Shown in pieces: positions 63,493 to 64,000 of a stretch of 64,000 nucleotides of DNA (positions within the stretch are counted from its first letter, which is position 1; each line of letters opens with the position of its first letter). Both the position numbers and the translations under genes were made by a program. The notes under the pieces were generated by a model. That model did no database searches. It was given only the letters and a program-made list of their open reading frames with translations, and was not told the DNA's origin. The stretch is from Hoylesella buccalis ATCC 35310 (GTDB taxonomy: Bacteria > Bacteroidota > Bacteroidia > Bacteroidales > Bacteroidaceae): positions 1,302,001-1,366,000 of the forward strand of contig NZ_CP102287.1 of NCBI RefSeq assembly GCF_025151385.1. The letters run 5' to 3'.

Positions 63493-64000
63493 ATACCTTC
63501 CAATCAACTGGAGCAATGGACTGAAATTGTCCGGGCAGCACTTCATTGATGCCCACCTTCACATGGTAGAGTGTTTTCAACATCTCAGGGCAGAGCATGT
63601 CACAGAATACAATTACGGCATTGGTATGCCTTTGGAGCACCATTCATCTTCTGTATCAGTAGAGGTTGTCGGAGCAGGGGCAGAGAGCTCAACCATCAGG
63701 CTCAACCATTGCAATGCCATTACACTGGGTGGCAGCACCATCGTTTTTGAACCAGAACTTTATGGCAGTTTCTCTCCGGAATTAACGCTTTCCGATCTTG
63801 GAAAAGATGCAGCTGACGGTGGCGTTTATATAGCGGTAACAGCTTCTTACGATCGTCTCATTCCTGTCGGTTATCCAGACCCGAACGAGATACCGCTTCG
63901 CCACCCCCATCTGCTTCCTGAGATTCGGATAACCGCCGTCCCAGTGCAGTCCGGCAACGAACATTTCCTAAACAAGGATTTTGTCATCATAGGAAAAGGC
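63479..64000 (+). CDS. tssK: T6SS baseplate subunit TssK-like, N-terminal fragment
   Basis: The first 174 codons are seen; the gene runs off the window. It begins MKQIKYLPINWSNGLKLSGQ and continues HFIDAHLHMVECFQHLRAE, the WxxGmxlxxqHF pattern with which TssK proteins start. GGVYIAVTASYDRLIPVG follows further on. TssK links the baseplate to the membrane complex. The gene overlaps tssN, so the six T6SS genes form one tight operon. Confidence 0.75.
   Translation, partial: MKQIKYLPINWSNGLKLSGQHFIDAHLHMVECFQHLRAEHVTEYNYGIGMPLEHHSSSVSVEVVGAGAESSTIRLNHCNAITLGGSTIVFEPELYGSFSPELTLSDLGKDAADGGVYIAVTASYDRLIPVGYPDPNEIPLRHPHLLPEIRITAVPVQSGNEHFLNKDFVIIGKG

Overview
The window comes from a member of the Bacteroidales, most likely a Prevotella-like genus. 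Three things point there: lineage-typical families (DUF4492 beside cydA, DUF2723, DUF4112, DUF4827, C10 proteases, subtype iii T6SS genes), Bacteroidetes-type promoters (TTTG, about 19-20 bases, TAnnTTTG), and weak or absent Shine-Dalgarno sequences.

Bases 1-20240 are ordinary chromosome. A cytochrome bd oxidase gene (cydA, cut by the window edge) and its DUF4492 partner point leftward. A rightward export operon follows: a coiled-coil membrane protein, a TolC-type outer-membrane channel, an HlyD-type adaptor and two ABC-2 permeases, with no ATPase gene. Then come a DUF2723 membrane glycosyltransferase, a NodB deacetylase, queG, a DUF4112 protein, leftward glmM, a DUF4827 lipoprotein, NrnA, a sugar nucleotidyltransferase, and rightward clpB.

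Bases 20500-28900 are an AT-rich, decayed accessory region. It holds a 193-bp palindromic repeat, two IS982-type remnants sharing one terminal sequence, an IS1182-type remnant, a duplicated block of about 158 bp, two broken Rhs/YD-repeat fragments, and several unrelated genes for small secreted proteins or lipoproteins. This looks like the debris of a polymorphic-toxin/immunity locus. An intact IS5-family element with 17-bp inverted repeats and a TTA target duplication closes it.

From about 29.3 kb to the end the sequence looks like one integrative and conjugative element (ICE) whose transfer genes lie outside the window. It carries DNA-binding proteins, a primase/helicase-like protein, an AbiE-type toxin-antitoxin pair with a clear promoter-operator palindrome, a giant methylase/helicase, topoisomerase III (topB), a DUF3945 protein, and a T6SS operon (tssE-tssF-tssH-tssG-tssN-tssK, the last cut by the window edge).

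Two of the ICE genes are interrupted. The helicase contains a complete group II intron whose ends can be placed to the base (36037-38518); splicing would rejoin the frame. topB is split at its catalytic YPR motif by a 9.5-kb nested element (about 44871-54405). That element has an 11-bp direct repeat at its ends, two tandem tyrosine recombinases, a DUF1896 protein, two excisionase-like proteins, a 16-bp iteron-like array, mobilization-protein-like genes without a relaxase, and two C10 cysteine proteases as cargo. This nested element is the most interesting object in the window.
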